Shown: positions 17,290-26,277, counted from the first letter of the stretch. The stretch: 64,000 bases of DNA from Chloroflexota bacterium (GCA_021325635.1 JAJPGV010000061.1:41466-105465), one strand, 5' to 3'. The notes: generated by a model from the letters alone, not told the origin. Numbers and translations are program-made.

Positions 17290-18348
17290 TCAGACCGATA
17301 GCTGGGCCTCGTCCTTGCCGGCGTCGGGGACGAACAGCGGCTGTCCGTACTTGTCCTTGCCGAAATCGCCGATAGTTTGCTGTGTGGTCGGCGCCACCAT
17401 GAAATCGGCGAACGCCTTGCCGCCGGCAGCGTTGATCTTGATGTTCGGGAACTTGGCTGGGCTCACCGGCATCACGTGATAGATGTTCAGCAGCGGCTTG
17501 TCGCGCTCGACCATGACGATCGCCTGCAGCTTGCTCTTCTGGGCGAGGTAGGTCGCCCGGTCGCTGAGGGTGTAGGCGTTCTTCTGGTCGGCCAGCGTAA
17601 GGGTTGGGCCCATCCCCTGTCCTGAGGTGATGTACCACGGCTGCCCCTTGGGGTTGATGCCTACCTGGCTCCACAGCTGCTTCTCGAATTGATCCGTTCC
17701 TGAGGCATCGTCTCGGCTCACCCAGCTTGCCTTGCCTTGGGCGATCTTCTTGAAGGCGTCGGCCGCTGAGGGATTGCCCTTGATGCCGGCCGGGTCCGAT
17801 GGCGGGCCGATGATGATGAAATCGTTGTGCATGACCAGCAGCCGCTCTGTGCCGTTGCCGTCGGCCATCCATTTCGTTTCCGCCTCAGGGGCATGCACCA
17901 GAACCACGTCGGCCTCTCCTCGGCTGCCCAGGGCCAATGCCGCGCCGGTGCCGACGCTCACCGTCTTGGTTTGCCACCCACCCTCGCGGTCGAACATCGG
18001 CACCAGCACGTCCAGTAGACCGCTGTCCTGAGTGCTGGTGGTGGTGGCGAGGATCACCGCCTTGTCGCTGCCGCTGCGGGGAATTGGCGTGGGACCGGCA
18101 GCGGAAGCGCTCGCCTGGGGCTGGCCTGCGGTCGACGAGCTGGCTGCCGCGCCTGATTGGAGCTGGGGTGCCGTGGATGGACGCGCCGAGGCGCTGACGG
18201 CCGCCGATGGTGCGGCCGCGCTGGCCTGCGCAGCTGATGGCTGGGGAGCCGCGGACTGAGCGCACGAAGACAGGAGGAAAGCAGCAAGCAGCGATATGCC
18301 GGTTGACGTTCGGGCTAGCGATGCATCGCGTTTGGCTATTGCTGGCAT
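17290..18348 (-). CDS. tupA: Tungstate-binding lipoprotein TupA
   Basis: This extracytoplasmic binding protein captures tungstate (or molybdate). From ATG 18348 it has 352 residues; an upstream ATG at 18366 is less likely because TACTCT, a -10-like hexamer, lies only 6 nt before the ATG at 18348. The signal peptide ends at LLSSCAQ, then a Ser/Ala/Pro-rich linker of about 70 residues. The TupA hallmark TTTSTQDSGLL near 105 binds the oxyanion; SRDDASGTDQFEKQLW near 210 and the GMGPTL motif also match. It forms a unit with tupB and the ModE-like gene. Confidence 0.92.
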   Translation of the reverse strand: MPAIAKRDASLARTSTGISLLAAFLLSSCAQSAAPQPSAAQASAAAPSAAVSASARPSTAPQLQSGAAASSSTAGQPQASASAAGPTPIPRSGSDKAVILATTTSTQDSGLLDVLVPMFDREGGWQTKTVSVGTGAALALGSRGEADVVLVHAPEAETKWMADGNGTERLLVMHNDFIIIGPPSDPAGIKGNPSAADAFKKIAQGKASWVSRDDASGTDQFEKQLWSQVGINPKGQPWYITSGQGMGPTLTLADQKNAYTLSDRATYLAQKSKLQAIVMVERDKPLLNIYHVMPVSPAKFPNIKINAAGGKAFADFMVAPTTQQTIGDFGKDKYGQPLFVPDAGKDEAQLSV

Positions 18349-18455
18349 AACGCTAGAGTACGGCATTTCTCGCCTTCGCCGCCAGGGGGAGAGGCCGATT
18401 GGTGGTCGTGTGCCGCGAACTTGGTGCGGCTTGCGCTTGCCGGAGCGGTCGAAAG

Positions 18456-19124
18456 CTACGCTTGAGCGGGCGCCATGGGCCGGTCCAGGCTGCCGGTCAC
18501 GAGGAACACCACCCGTTCGGCAATGTTGCTCACCCTATCGCCGATGCGCTCCAAGTTGTGCGCCACCCACAGCAGGTAGGTGGCTCTGGTGACCGATGCA
18601 GGCTGCTCGATCATGTAGGTGAGCAGCTCCCGCAAGATCTGCTGATACAGCTCGTCCAGCTGGTCGTCTTCCTGCCATATCTGCCGCGCGGCCTGCTCGT
18701 CGCGATCGACGAAGGCCTGCAGCGCCCGCTTGAGCATGCTCTGGGCAATGGTCGACATGCGAGGAATGTCGATGAGCGGTTTGAGCGGCGGCTCGCCGGC
18801 CATCTTGATGGTGAGCTTGCAGATGCCCTCCGCGTAGTCGCCCATGCGCTCGAGCTCATTGGAGACGATGAGCGCGGACGTGACCGTGCGCAGGTCGCTG
18901 GCCATGGGGTTTTGAGTAGCGAACAGCTCGATGCACTTTTCTTCGATCTCGTAGCGCATGTGATCTATCTCTGAGTCGCGCGTGGCAATCTGCTCGGCGG
19001 CATACGCGTCTCGTCGCTTGAGCGCGTCGACCGACTGCTCGATCTGTTTCTCGACCGCCGCGCCCATGCTGAGGAGGTCGTCCTGCAGCAGTTGAAGCGC
19101 CTGATTGAAAGTGTAGCGGCTCAT
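18456..19124 (-). CDS. phoU: Phosphate-system regulator PhoU
   Basis: PhoU links the state of the Pst transporter to the PhoR kinase. The 222-residue protein has two PhoU three-helix repeats, with metal-binding signatures (SNELERMGDYAEGICKL near 93-109 and AHNLERIGDRVSNIAERV near 193-210). The ATG at 19124 follows GGAGGC at the right distance and overlaps the phoR stop by 4 bp. It is the last gene of phoP-phoR-phoU; its position away from pst is somewhat unusual. Confidence 0.95.
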   Translation of the reverse strand: MSRYTFNQALQLLQDDLLSMGAAVEKQIEQSVDALKRRDAYAAEQIATRDSEIDHMRYEIEEKCIELFATQNPMASDLRTVTSALIVSNELERMGDYAEGICKLTIKMAGEPPLKPLIDIPRMSTIAQSMLKRALQAFVDRDEQAARQIWQEDDQLDELYQQILRELLTYMIEQPASVTRATYLLWVAHNLERIGDRVSNIAERVVFLVTGSLDRPMAPAQA

Positions 19125-20383
19125 GGGGTTGCCTCCTGCGGGATCTGGTTCCGGATGAAATCTGGTTCGGCAAAGGTGAGCGGCATGCCCTCCCATCTAT
19201 TGACGAGAGGAAGGGTGAAGATGAAGGTCGAGCCCCAGCCTTCCTGGCTCTCGGCCCACATCCGTCCACCCATGGCCTGCGTGAGATGTTTGGCAATGGC
19301 AAGCCCCAGCCCGGTGCCCCCGTTTTCACTTCGGGCCCGACCCTTGTCGGCCTTGTAGAAGCGTTCGAAAACGCGCGGCAGATCGCCTTCGCTGATGCCC
19401 ACGCCAGTGTCGTTGACGGCTATCACCGCCGAATCGCGCGCCTCGACCCGGATCGTGACCGTGCCGGACGGGCGGCTGAACTTGATGGCGTTGTCGACGA
19501 GGTTGGTGAGAATCTGCGAGGCCCTGCGGCGGTCGGCAAGGACCCATGGCCTATCCGGATTTTCGATGGAGAGCGTCAACCGCCGGGCCCGGGCCGCGGG
19601 ACGCATCCTGCCGACGACGTCTTCGACGACCTCATTGAGGTCGAAGCGCTCGACGTCGAGGGGGAAATGGCGCGACTCTATTCGGGACAGCTCCAGCAGG
19701 TCGCGCACCAATGCCGTGAGTCCGTCGAGCTCGCGGTTGATCTTGGCCAGGAAATCCTTGGTGATGGTGCGACTCTTGAGCGCTCCGCCCTCGAGCGTTT
19801 CGACCATGGCCTTCACCGCTGCCAGTGGCGTCCGCAGCTCATGCGAGACGTTGGCCACGAACTCGCGGCGGATCACCTCCAGCCGGTGGAGCTCGGTTTG
19901 ATCCTCGATGACTACGGTTGCGCCTGAAATGCGGCCTTCATCGCCGAAGATCGGGCGCGCGGTGGCCTGCAGAACGCGCTCGGTGCCTGGCGGCTGCACT
20001 TCTACCACTTCAGCGGCTGAGCTGCCGCTTAGCACAGCCCGTACCATGGCTTCCAGGTCATGATCGCCAACGACTTCGATGAGCGGCTTGATCCCGGGGC
20101 TGCTGACTTCGAGATCGAACAGGCGGCTGGCAGCCGGATTGAAGTAGGTGACTCGGCGCTGCAAATCGACCAGCAGCAGCGCCGCGGAGGCCTGCTCGAC
20201 GAACGATCTGTTGAGCGCCGAGATGAACATGCTCCGGCGCTCGGCCTCGTCCGCACGCTGCCGCTCATGCATCAGCGCCTGCTGGTACTCGTCCTTCTCC
20301 GCGCTCATCGAGCGCAAGCGCAGAAGGGTGGCTGACCAGACCAGCGCCAGGATAGCGCTCAGTCCCAGCAGCCAGGCATTCAT
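19121..20383 (-). CDS. phoR: Sensor histidine kinase PhoR
   Basis: The 420-residue kinase has one N-terminal membrane segment (about 4-22), a short coiled region, a PAS domain (about 55-165), the phosphoacceptor His181 in VSHELRTPL, then the ATP-binding lobes: N-box NLVDNAIKFS, G1 VNDTGVGI, F-box FERFYKADKGR, G2 GGTGLGLAI. It has no large extracytoplasmic sensor domain, as in E. coli PhoR, in agreement with sensing through PhoU and Pst. ATGA overlap with the phoP stop shows translational coupling. Confidence 0.95.
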   Translation of the reverse strand: MNAWLLGLSAILALVWSATLLRLRSMSAEKDEYQQALMHERQRADEAERRSMFISALNRSFVEQASAALLLVDLQRRVTYFNPAASRLFDLEVSSPGIKPLIEVVGDHDLEAMVRAVLSGSSAAEVVEVQPPGTERVLQATARPIFGDEGRISGATVVIEDQTELHRLEVIRREFVANVSHELRTPLAAVKAMVETLEGGALKSRTITKDFLAKINRELDGLTALVRDLLELSRIESRHFPLDVERFDLNEVVEDVVGRMRPAARARRLTLSIENPDRPWVLADRRRASQILTNLVDNAIKFSRPSGTVTIRVEARDSAVIAVNDTGVGISEGDLPRVFERFYKADKGRARSENGGTGLGLAIAKHLTQAMGGRMWAESQEGWGSTFIFTLPLVNRWEGMPLTFAEPDFIRNQIPQEATP

Positions 20384-21096
20384 TCCGCGAAGCGGTAGCC
20401 CACGCCCCTCACCGTCTGAATGTACCTCGGGTTGGCGGGGTCGACTTCTAGCTTCTTGCGCAGCCAATTGACGTGGACATCGACCGTGCGGGTGATACCG
20501 CCGGGATAGTCGAAATGCCACACGCGCTCGAGCAGGATGTCGCGTGTGAACACCACACCAGGATGGCTCGCCAATAGCAGCAGCAGGTCGTATTCCTTGG
20601 GTTTCATGCCCACCGTCTCGCCGCACAAACGGACCTGGTGCTTGGCCGGGACGATCTCGATCTCGCCGCGCACGATTCGCTCGGCGCTCGGAGCCTCCTT
20701 CGCGTGGTGGGTGTGACGCGCCTTTTCCGAGCGCCGCAGGTGCGCCTTGACGCGCGCCATGAGCTCGCGCATGCTGAACGGCTTCGTGATGTAGTCATCG
20801 GCGCCGATCTCCAGTCCCAGAACCTTTTCGAACTCGTCGTCCTTGGCGGTCAGGATGAGGATCGGCGTCTCGACCTCCCGGCGCAGGGCTCGGCAAACTT
20901 CGAGCCCGTCCATGCCTGGCATCATCAGGTCGAGCAGCACGAGGTCAGGCCTGGTGCGCTGAGCTACTCTCAGGGCTTCTATGCCGTCGGCGGCCAGCAG
21001 CGCTTGGTAGCCCTCCCGGCGGAGGTTGTAGTCGAGCGTGTCGCGCAGGACCTGCTCGTCATCAACGACCAGGACCTTTTTACGCTCGGCAGCCAT
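20380..21096 (-). CDS. phoP: Response regulator PhoP/PhoB (OmpR family)
   Basis: The 238-residue regulator has a receiver domain with VVDDEQVLRD (acidic pocket, 10-19), the phosphoacceptor Asp56 in LLDLMMPGMDG, Thr and Lys (LTAKDDEFE near 82), and a C-terminal winged helix with MKPKEYDLLLLLASHPGVVFTRDILLERVW split near 160-190 and the wing RTVDVHVNWLRKKL. It should bind the 11-bp direct repeats found upstream of six units here, including its own promoter. The ATG is 7 nt after the predicted -10. Confidence 0.95.
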   Translation of the reverse strand: MAAERKKVLVVDDEQVLRDTLDYNLRREGYQALLAADGIEALRVAQRTRPDLVLLDLMMPGMDGLEVCRALRREVETPILILTAKDDEFEKVLGLEIGADDYITKPFSMRELMARVKAHLRRSEKARHTHHAKEAPSAERIVRGEIEIVPAKHQVRLCGETVGMKPKEYDLLLLLASHPGVVFTRDILLERVWHFDYPGGITRTVDVHVNWLRKKLEVDPANPRYIQTVRGVGYRFAE

Positions 21097-21103
21097 CAGG
21101 CGT

Positions 21104-21158
21104 ACGTTACCCGGCCTGCTTTAAGCTCAAGTTAACGTAAGTTTAAATGGACGTTAAC
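21104..21158 (-). promoter_or_regulatory. Pho-type promoter of phoP-phoR-phoU
   Basis: Minus-strand units GTTAACGTCCA, TTTAAACTTAC, GTTAACTTGAG, CTTAAAGCAGG occupy 21158 down to 21115. CCGGG (5 bp) and TAACGT (-10, 21109-21104) follow, and the phoP ATG comes 7 nt later. This implies autoregulation and a leaderless transcript. The box overlaps the 3' end of the upstream hypothetical gene. Confidence 0.8.
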
Positions 21159-21628
21159 GCCACGGAGCGTTGTCCATCCTTCGGGGCGGGCAGCTTGTCC
21201 TTGGCCGCCCATTTCAGGAAGCGGGCGATGCGCGCATCCAGCCAGGTGGTGAGATCTCCCACGGGCACGCCGCGGCGGTTATCGATCCAACCCCGGCTGG
21301 GATCGAAGTGCAGGGTCCGAACGACGATTCGCCTCTTGGAATCCCTGGCCGGCAGCTGAGCGAGCTGGATGCGTGGGTGGTCGCTGGCCATCCCGCTGGC
21401 CATGAGTACCATGGCGTGGCCGTTGGCCACGAGGCGGCAGCGGGCAGCGGTGCAGCTGCCGGGTAGAATCGTCAGCTTTCTCGCCGCGGATTCCGCCGCC
21501 ACAGCGCGAAACCGGGACTTCACGACACAGGTGAACAGCTGGTCGAAGAAGTCCCGGTTTCGTTGCAGCGGGCTGGGCATCGCCGGAGCGGCTGGGCGCG
21601 GCTTACGGGATTTGCCGTGCCGTGCCAT
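21143..21628 (-). CDS. Hypothetical protein, basic
   Basis: A 161-residue frame begins with ATG 21628 and a very basic N-terminus (RHGKSRKPRP). No domain is recognised. The region LTTWLDARIARFLKWAAKDKL near 125-145 could be an amphipathic helix. It lies 29 bp after the AcpA-like gene on the same strand and could be co-transcribed with it. Its stop codon lies inside the phoP Pho box, so the phoP promoter is embedded in its 3' end. The coding status is plausible but not supported by homology. Confidence 0.5.
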   Translation of the reverse strand: MARHGKSRKPRPAAPAMPSPLQRNRDFFDQLFTCVVKSRFRAVAAESAARKLTILPGSCTAARCRLVANGHAMVLMASGMASDHPRIQLAQLPARDSKRRIVVRTLHFDPSRGWIDNRRGVPVGDLTTWLDARIARFLKWAAKDKLPAPKDGQRSVALTSI

Positions 21629-21657
21629 CGCGCTCGCCCCGGCGTGCCTTCTCGAGA

Positions 21658-23241
21658 CTAAGGCTTCTGGGTGAAGTCGAAGGCGTTGGTCAGGTCGTTG
21701 ACCTTCGCGTCCCTATCTCCGAGCGGCTGGAGCTCCCAGTTGTTCTCGATGAACTTCAGGATCGAGGTGGTGTCGTACACCGTTTTGTCCACGAAGGACT
21801 TCTTGGCATAGGGCGAGATGATGAGTGTCGGCACTCGCACGCCCGGCCCCCAGCGGTCGACCTTGGGAGGCGCCACATCATCCCAGGATCCGCCGTGCTC
21901 GTCGTAGGTGATGATGATGGCGGTGTCCTTCCAGTACGAGCTGTCCTGAATGGCCTTCACCAGGTCGGCGGCGTGCTGGTCGCCCCGAGTGATGTTGGCG
22001 TAGCCGGGATGCTCGTTGTCGGGGCCAAGGGGCTTCACGAACGACACCTGGGGCAGGGTGTTGGTGCCTTTGAGGGCGGCCATGAATTCCTTCTCATCGC
22101 GCAGGTGCTGCGCCTTGGCGGGCGTGCCGTCGGCGAGATCCTTGAAGAAGGCGAACGCCTGGTGGTGGAACTGGAAGAGGGGGTCGGGCTTGCCGGCCAT
22201 GGCGTCGTCCCAGCCGCCGGAGTACCAGGCCCAGGAGATCTTCTTGGTATCCAGCCTGTCGCCGATGTGCGGCATGGTCTGCGGTGGCACGAGCGTCTCC
22301 GGCGCGGCACTGGCGGGATGCGGATTATAGGTGGTGAACATGGTGTTGATGCCGAAGCCGTCCGGGGTGACGGATCCGTCATTGATGGGCTTCCCGCTGG
22401 CATCGAGCGCCAGCGTTCCGTCCGGGTTGGGCTTGGCGACCATGTTCGCCGGAGCGTTGGGGAAGGTGGGCGTGCAGGCGCACACTAGCCAGAAGTGGTT
22501 CAGAAAGGAGCCGCCGAACGCGGCGTGAAAGAAGTGGTCGGCCAGGACGTACTGCTGCGCGTACTTCCACAGCGGCAGCTTGGTGCCGTCCCAGTAGCCC
22601 ATTGACAGGCCCTGCGCATCGGAGATCTGGGCGAACTTGTCCATCTTGCCGCCGTCGATCTGCATCTGCTCCTGGTAGTAGCGATGGACCAGGTCGCCGG
22701 TCATCTTGTCCTGGGGAATGAACTGGTCCAGGTCGAAGGGCTTGTTCGGCAGGTCGGGGATGCGGGAATCGGGAATGGGCGGCTTGTAGTTGGTGTTGAG
22801 CGCTTCGGGCAGCGTGGTGTACGGCTTGCCGTCCGGCCCGGTCTGAACGGTGTTCTTGGCGTCCTTCAGGCCTTCAGCGCCGGGAAACAGCCCGTACAGG
22901 TTGTCGAACGAATGATTTTCCTGGTAGATGATGACGACGTGCTGGATGGGCGTCTTGCCAGGTACGATGGTCACCGCCGCCGGCGACGGGCTGGCGGAGG
23001 CGCTGGCCGAGGAGCTGGCCGGCGCGGCTGAAGCGCTCGCTGGTGGCGCCGAGGGTTTGGCCGCTGCGCTGGCGGAAGGGGCGGACGACGGGCTGCTGGC
23101 TGCCGCCGGCTTGCTGACAGCCGCGCTGGGGCTGGCCGCTGACGAGCTTGGCGGGGCTGGGCTGACGGGAGCCGCGGCGCCGCCGCACGCAGCCAGGGCA
23201 CCCGCTAGCAGGACGATCGCGGGAAATTTGTTCTTGAACAT
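21658..23241 (-). CDS. AcpA-type phosphoesterase lipoprotein (phospholipase C / acid phosphatase family)
   Basis: An exported phosphoesterase of the alkaline-phosphatase superfamily, probably releasing phosphate from organic esters outside the cell. From ATG 23241 it has 527 residues: signal peptide with lipobox ALAACGG, an Ala/Ser linker of about 75 residues, then the catalytic domain. VVIIYQENHSFDNLYG near 110 is the metal-binding Asn-His block of the family; GGSFLNHFWLVCACTP near 250, ITYDEHGGSWDDV near 450 and GPGVRVPTLIISPYAKK near 470 complete it. A farther ATG at 23268 lies inside the Pho box, so 23241 is preferred. Phospholipase C activity is the alternative reading. Confidence 0.9.
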   Translation of the reverse strand: MFKNKFPAIVLLAGALAACGGAAAPVSPAPPSSSAASPSAAVSKPAAASSPSSAPSASAAAKPSAPPASASAAPASSSASASASPSPAAVTIVPGKTPIQHVVIIYQENHSFDNLYGLFPGAEGLKDAKNTVQTGPDGKPYTTLPEALNTNYKPPIPDSRIPDLPNKPFDLDQFIPQDKMTGDLVHRYYQEQMQIDGGKMDKFAQISDAQGLSMGYWDGTKLPLWKYAQQYVLADHFFHAAFGGSFLNHFWLVCACTPTFPNAPANMVAKPNPDGTLALDASGKPINDGSVTPDGFGINTMFTTYNPHPASAAPETLVPPQTMPHIGDRLDTKKISWAWYSGGWDDAMAGKPDPLFQFHHQAFAFFKDLADGTPAKAQHLRDEKEFMAALKGTNTLPQVSFVKPLGPDNEHPGYANITRGDQHAADLVKAIQDSSYWKDTAIIITYDEHGGSWDDVAPPKVDRWGPGVRVPTLIISPYAKKSFVDKTVYDTTSILKFIENNWELQPLGDRDAKVNDLTNAFDFTQKP

Positions 23242-23247
23242 GGCGGA

Positions 23248-23302
23248 ATTCTTCTGGCTGGCAGTCAAGCGGTCGTTAAACGGCGGTCAAATCTTTGTAA
23301 AT
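23248..23302 (-). promoter_or_regulatory. Pho-type promoter of the AcpA-like gene
   Basis: Minus-strand units ATTTACAAAGA, TTTGACCGCCG, TTTAACGACCG, CTTGACTGCCA run from 23302 to 23259. GCCAG (5 bp) and AAGAAT (-10, 23253-23248) follow, with ATG 6 nt further. The divergent lipid-kinase gene begins 31 bp from the other edge and might share control. Confidence 0.8.
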
Positions 23303-23333
23303 ACCCAACCGACCAGCGAAACTAGCTAATGAC

Positions 23334-24266
23334 GTGAGCCCCAAAGTAGCGATTGTGGCCAACCCCACGGCTGGCGCGGGCAGCGCCGTGCAGCTCGCCA
23401 TGCACGCCGCTCAGGAGTTCGAGCGGGCGGGGTGGCACTGTGAGGTGCTGGCAACGACGGCCGCCGGCGCGGGCGCCTCGATCGCGCATCGCGCGGCGAC
23501 GAGCGATGGTTTCGACGTCGTCATGGCCGCCGGTGGCGACGGCACCATCAACGAGGTGCTGCAGGGGGTCGTGGGGACGAGGGCCATCTTTGGCGCCATC
23601 CCCGCGGGCCTGGCCAACGTCTGGGCCACCGAAGTGGGGCTGAGCGTCAGGCGTGGGGCGTTTGCGCGACTCGTCACCGACGGATTGCTGTTCGACACCG
23701 ACGTGGGCCTGGTTAATGGCCGCTGCTTTCTGGCCATGGCCGGCATCGGGTTCGACGCGGCGGTGGTGCGCGACGTGCGGCCGGCTGCCAAACGGCGCTG
23801 GGGCCAGCTGGCGTACGTATCGCAGGCGTTGAGCATCGCTCGGTCCTGGCCCGCGGTGAAGGCCTGCATAGACATCGACGGGAGCGAGCTGAGCCTGTCT
23901 CTGTTCGGACTCGTGGCCACGAATGTAGACCGCTATGCGGGGGTATTCCACATCGCTCCCGCGGCCAAGCTCGACGACGGGCTGCTCGACCTGGTGTTGT
24001 GTCGGGACGGCGGCCGCTTGGGTCGCTACCGATCGATGGCCACCGCCGACGCCCGCTGGCGGCGATGGGACCGCGCCGCCAGTCTCTGCCAGGCGCGGTC
24101 CATAACTGTGCGCACCGACGTTCCGGTCGCCGTCCACACTGACGCGGAGCTGGCGGGTACCTCGCCCTGCCGGATTGACGTGCTTCCTCGATCCATTACC
24201 GTGCTTCTGCCTCGCGCGGCGGAACATCGGTATCTCAGTCCAGGCCGAGCGCTCTCGCGATCCTGA
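23334..24266 (+). CDS. Diacylglycerol/lipid kinase family protein
   Basis: The 310-residue protein starts at GTG 23334. The N-terminal DAGK catalytic domain shows VAIVANPTAGAGSAVQ (residues 5-20), the GGDGTINEVLQG motif near 78 that binds ATP, and AIPAGLANVWATEVGL near 95 in place of the usual GTGNDFA. The C-terminal half is the beta-sandwich of YegS/DgkB-like kinases. It phosphorylates a lipid such as diacylglycerol, or acts on a sphingoid base; substrate not determined. It shares an intergenic region with the Pho-controlled AcpA-like gene, so a link with phospholipid turnover under phosphate limitation is plausible. Confidence 0.88.
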   Translation: MSPKVAIVANPTAGAGSAVQLAMHAAQEFERAGWHCEVLATTAAGAGASIAHRAATSDGFDVVMAAGGDGTINEVLQGVVGTRAIFGAIPAGLANVWATEVGLSVRRGAFARLVTDGLLFDTDVGLVNGRCFLAMAGIGFDAAVVRDVRPAAKRRWGQLAYVSQALSIARSWPAVKACIDIDGSELSLSLFGLVATNVDRYAGVFHIAPAAKLDDGLLDLVLCRDGGRLGRYRSMATADARWRRWDRAASLCQARSITVRTDVPVAVHTDAELAGTSPCRIDVLPRSITVLLPRAAEHRYLSPGRALSRS

Positions 24267-24272
24267 TCGGCG

Positions 24273-26192
24273 CTACTGCGGCTTCACCTGAAAGCTCAGG
24301 ATCTCTTGCGCGTCGCGACTTTCGTACTCCTGCTCGGCCGCCGCGTCGGACGCCAGGGGCGCCGGGTCGGCGACATAGGGCAAGCCCTTGACCTGTACCG
24401 TCATGGCTGACTTGTCTAAGGTGAGCACCGCGTACGAGTAGGTGTTGAAGCTGGCGAAGTCCAGAGGCTGCACGACTCCGGGCTGCACGCCGGTGGCGTG
24501 GATGCTCTCTTTGACCAGACCAGGGAAGCTCGCTTCGAGGCCAATTGGATCCAGGCCTGCCTGCTTCAGGCCATGCATTTGGCCGCTCGTGTCGGGCGTG
24601 TCCCCGTTCCATACGTCGAGGATGCGACGGTCGGCTTCGCGGATGGACAGGCCCTTGGTGTCGACCTTGAGCCCTGACGGATTCCCAGCACCCGCGCCCA
24701 TGGGCCCGGTGAGGATTTCAAAAGCATTGCGCGCGGACTTGAGCGGGGAGGAGGGATCATCGGGCACGCTGTTGTACTTGAGGTTGTTGATGACCGTGTA
24801 GTGGTTGTCCGTCGTCAGGAAGACGACGTTGTCGATGGAGTTGTCATCGATGAACTTGAGGATCTTGTTGCGCTCGCACACGTAACCGCCGGCCCACGAC
24901 TTGCCGCTGTCGAGGTCTCCGCCCACCTGTGAGGCGGTGCCGAGCTGCTGGATGGGCGACGACACGACCACGATCTTCCAGGTGACGTTGCGCGATTTCG
25001 CGCCTTGCAGCTCCTGCTCGAACCACTGCAGCTGGGGCGCTCCCAGCATCGTCCGCTGGCAGCTCTTGGCCGCGGGGTCATCGCTCTTGGCCAGCCGCGC
25101 GTCACGATAGGAGCGATCGTCGAGGATCATGAGCTCGGCGTTTGCGCCCCACGGGATAGCCTGGTAGAAGCGAGGCGTCTTGTCCGAACGGCTGTCGCCG
25201 GTCCCGCTCACCACGTCGTCCTGAACCGGCTGGTACTCGGAATATGCCTGGACCCTCGCTCGCCAGCCGGGCGTCTGGTTGACGAACGTCCCGCCCGCTT
25301 GGGCGCCCCCTTCGTTGTACGGCGGCGCGGTCTTGTCGGCGGCGGAATAGCCGGTCTCATGGTTGTCGAAGACCGAGTACATCCCGAAGTCGCGGTACAG
25401 GTCGAGCATGGGCGTCATCTTGCTGGCGGAGTTTGCCCGCGGCTCCCGATTTTCGCGGTACTTGAAGCGATACCCGTCGAGGTCTTCCACGCTGGTTGTG
25501 CCCTGCAGGTTGGTCGTCTCGTACAGCAGGTCCCCCAGGAAGAAGAAGTAGTCGAGCTTCTCCTTGATCAGGCTCTTGAGGAGGGGATACGGCTTCCATT
25601 TCCAGTCGGCGTCGCCGCTGAAGGCCATCGTCACCTTGGCGTCCTGGTTGGGCGCGTACGCGGTCTTGAAGGTTCCGGTTGGGCTGACGTCGCTGCCAGC
25701 TCTGAAGCGGTAGTAGTAGGTGGTCCCCGGTTGCAGATGATCGGCGACGACCTTGACGGTGAAGTCATGGTCCTTGGTCGCCTGGACTGCGGCCGGCGTG
25801 ATCGGGTTGCTGAACGCCGCGTTCGCTGCCAGCTCGGCCTGCACGCTTGCCGGGCCCGGCGTGCGCGTCCACAGCACTGCGCTGTCGGCGGTCATGCCGC
25901 CCGCGGCAACGCCGTAGGCGAATGGGGCCGTGGAAGCGGGCGGTACGGGAGTGGGCGAGGCCGCCGGCTTGGCGCTGGCATTCGCCGCGCTCGGGGCGGC
26001 GCTGGCGGCTGCGCTCGGGCTGACCGCGGCAGTTGGTTTGGCACTGACCGCGGCGGAGGCTGACGGCGCTGCGGACGTCGACGGCGGAGCAGGCTGGCTG
26101 GCGGAGGCGGGCGCGGCCACGGGTGCGGGGCCGCTGCCACATGCAGCCAGGAGGATGATGGTGAGGAATGCGGCCGAGCGAGAAGCCTTCAA
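24273..26192 (-). CDS. phoD: PhoD-like alkaline phosphatase lipoprotein
   Basis: PhoD enzymes are Fe3+/Ca2+ phosphomono- and diesterases that act outside the cytoplasm. The 639-residue protein has a lipobox ILLAACGSG, an Ala/Ser/Pro linker (about 70 residues), a N-terminal PhoD domain (FAYGVAAGGMTADSAVLWTRTPG near 95-117), and the metallophosphatase core with FSGDADWKWKPYPL near 190, DYFFFLGDLLYET near 214, DNHETGY near 275 and LTTDNHYTVI near 460. The usual His/Asp cluster is visible. Start is a TTG (26192) with GGAGG 10 nt upstream. It has its own Pho-type promoter with a leader of about 35 nt. Confidence 0.92.
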   Translation of the reverse strand: MKASRSAAFLTIILLAACGSGPAPVAAPASASQPAPPSTSAAPSASAAVSAKPTAAVSPSAAASAAPSAANASAKPAASPTPVPPASTAPFAYGVAAGGMTADSAVLWTRTPGPASVQAELAANAAFSNPITPAAVQATKDHDFTVKVVADHLQPGTTYYYRFRAGSDVSPTGTFKTAYAPNQDAKVTMAFSGDADWKWKPYPLLKSLIKEKLDYFFFLGDLLYETTNLQGTTSVEDLDGYRFKYRENREPRANSASKMTPMLDLYRDFGMYSVFDNHETGYSAADKTAPPYNEGGAQAGGTFVNQTPGWRARVQAYSEYQPVQDDVVSGTGDSRSDKTPRFYQAIPWGANAELMILDDRSYRDARLAKSDDPAAKSCQRTMLGAPQLQWFEQELQGAKSRNVTWKIVVVSSPIQQLGTASQVGGDLDSGKSWAGGYVCERNKILKFIDDNSIDNVVFLTTDNHYTVINNLKYNSVPDDPSSPLKSARNAFEILTGPMGAGAGNPSGLKVDTKGLSIREADRRILDVWNGDTPDTSGQMHGLKQAGLDPIGLEASFPGLVKESIHATGVQPGVVQPLDFASFNTYSYAVLTLDKSAMTVQVKGLPYVADPAPLASDAAAEQEYESRDAQEILSFQVKPQ

Positions 26193-26233
26193 CCCAGGTG
26201 GACCTCCGGTGGTGATGTGCTGACGCTGCTGGC

Positions 26234-26277
26234 AGCGTATGGGGAATTCGTTAACGCCAAGTCAACGGCGAGCAAAC
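26234..26277 (-). promoter_or_regulatory. Pho-type promoter of phoD
   Basis: Three minus-strand units GTTTGCTCGCC, GTTGACTTGGC, GTTAACGAATT (26277 down to 26245) are followed by CCCCA and TACGCT (-10, 26239-26234). The gene starts 41 nt after the -10, with a Shine-Dalgarno, so this promoter makes a leadered mRNA. The box overlaps the 3' end of the PhnP-like gene. Confidence 0.75.

Noticed and set aside
18349..18455. Possible molybdenum-cofactor riboswitch upstream of tupA
   Set aside because: Only GCCTCTCCCC-like words are present; the conserved helices are missing, and the -10 lies 6 nt before the tupA start, leaving no room for a leader aptamer.
21170..21466. Plus-strand 98-codon frame overlapping the basic hypothetical gene
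   Set aside because: The minus frame is longer and more protein-like; the plus frame has Gly/Ala/His bias and no RBS.
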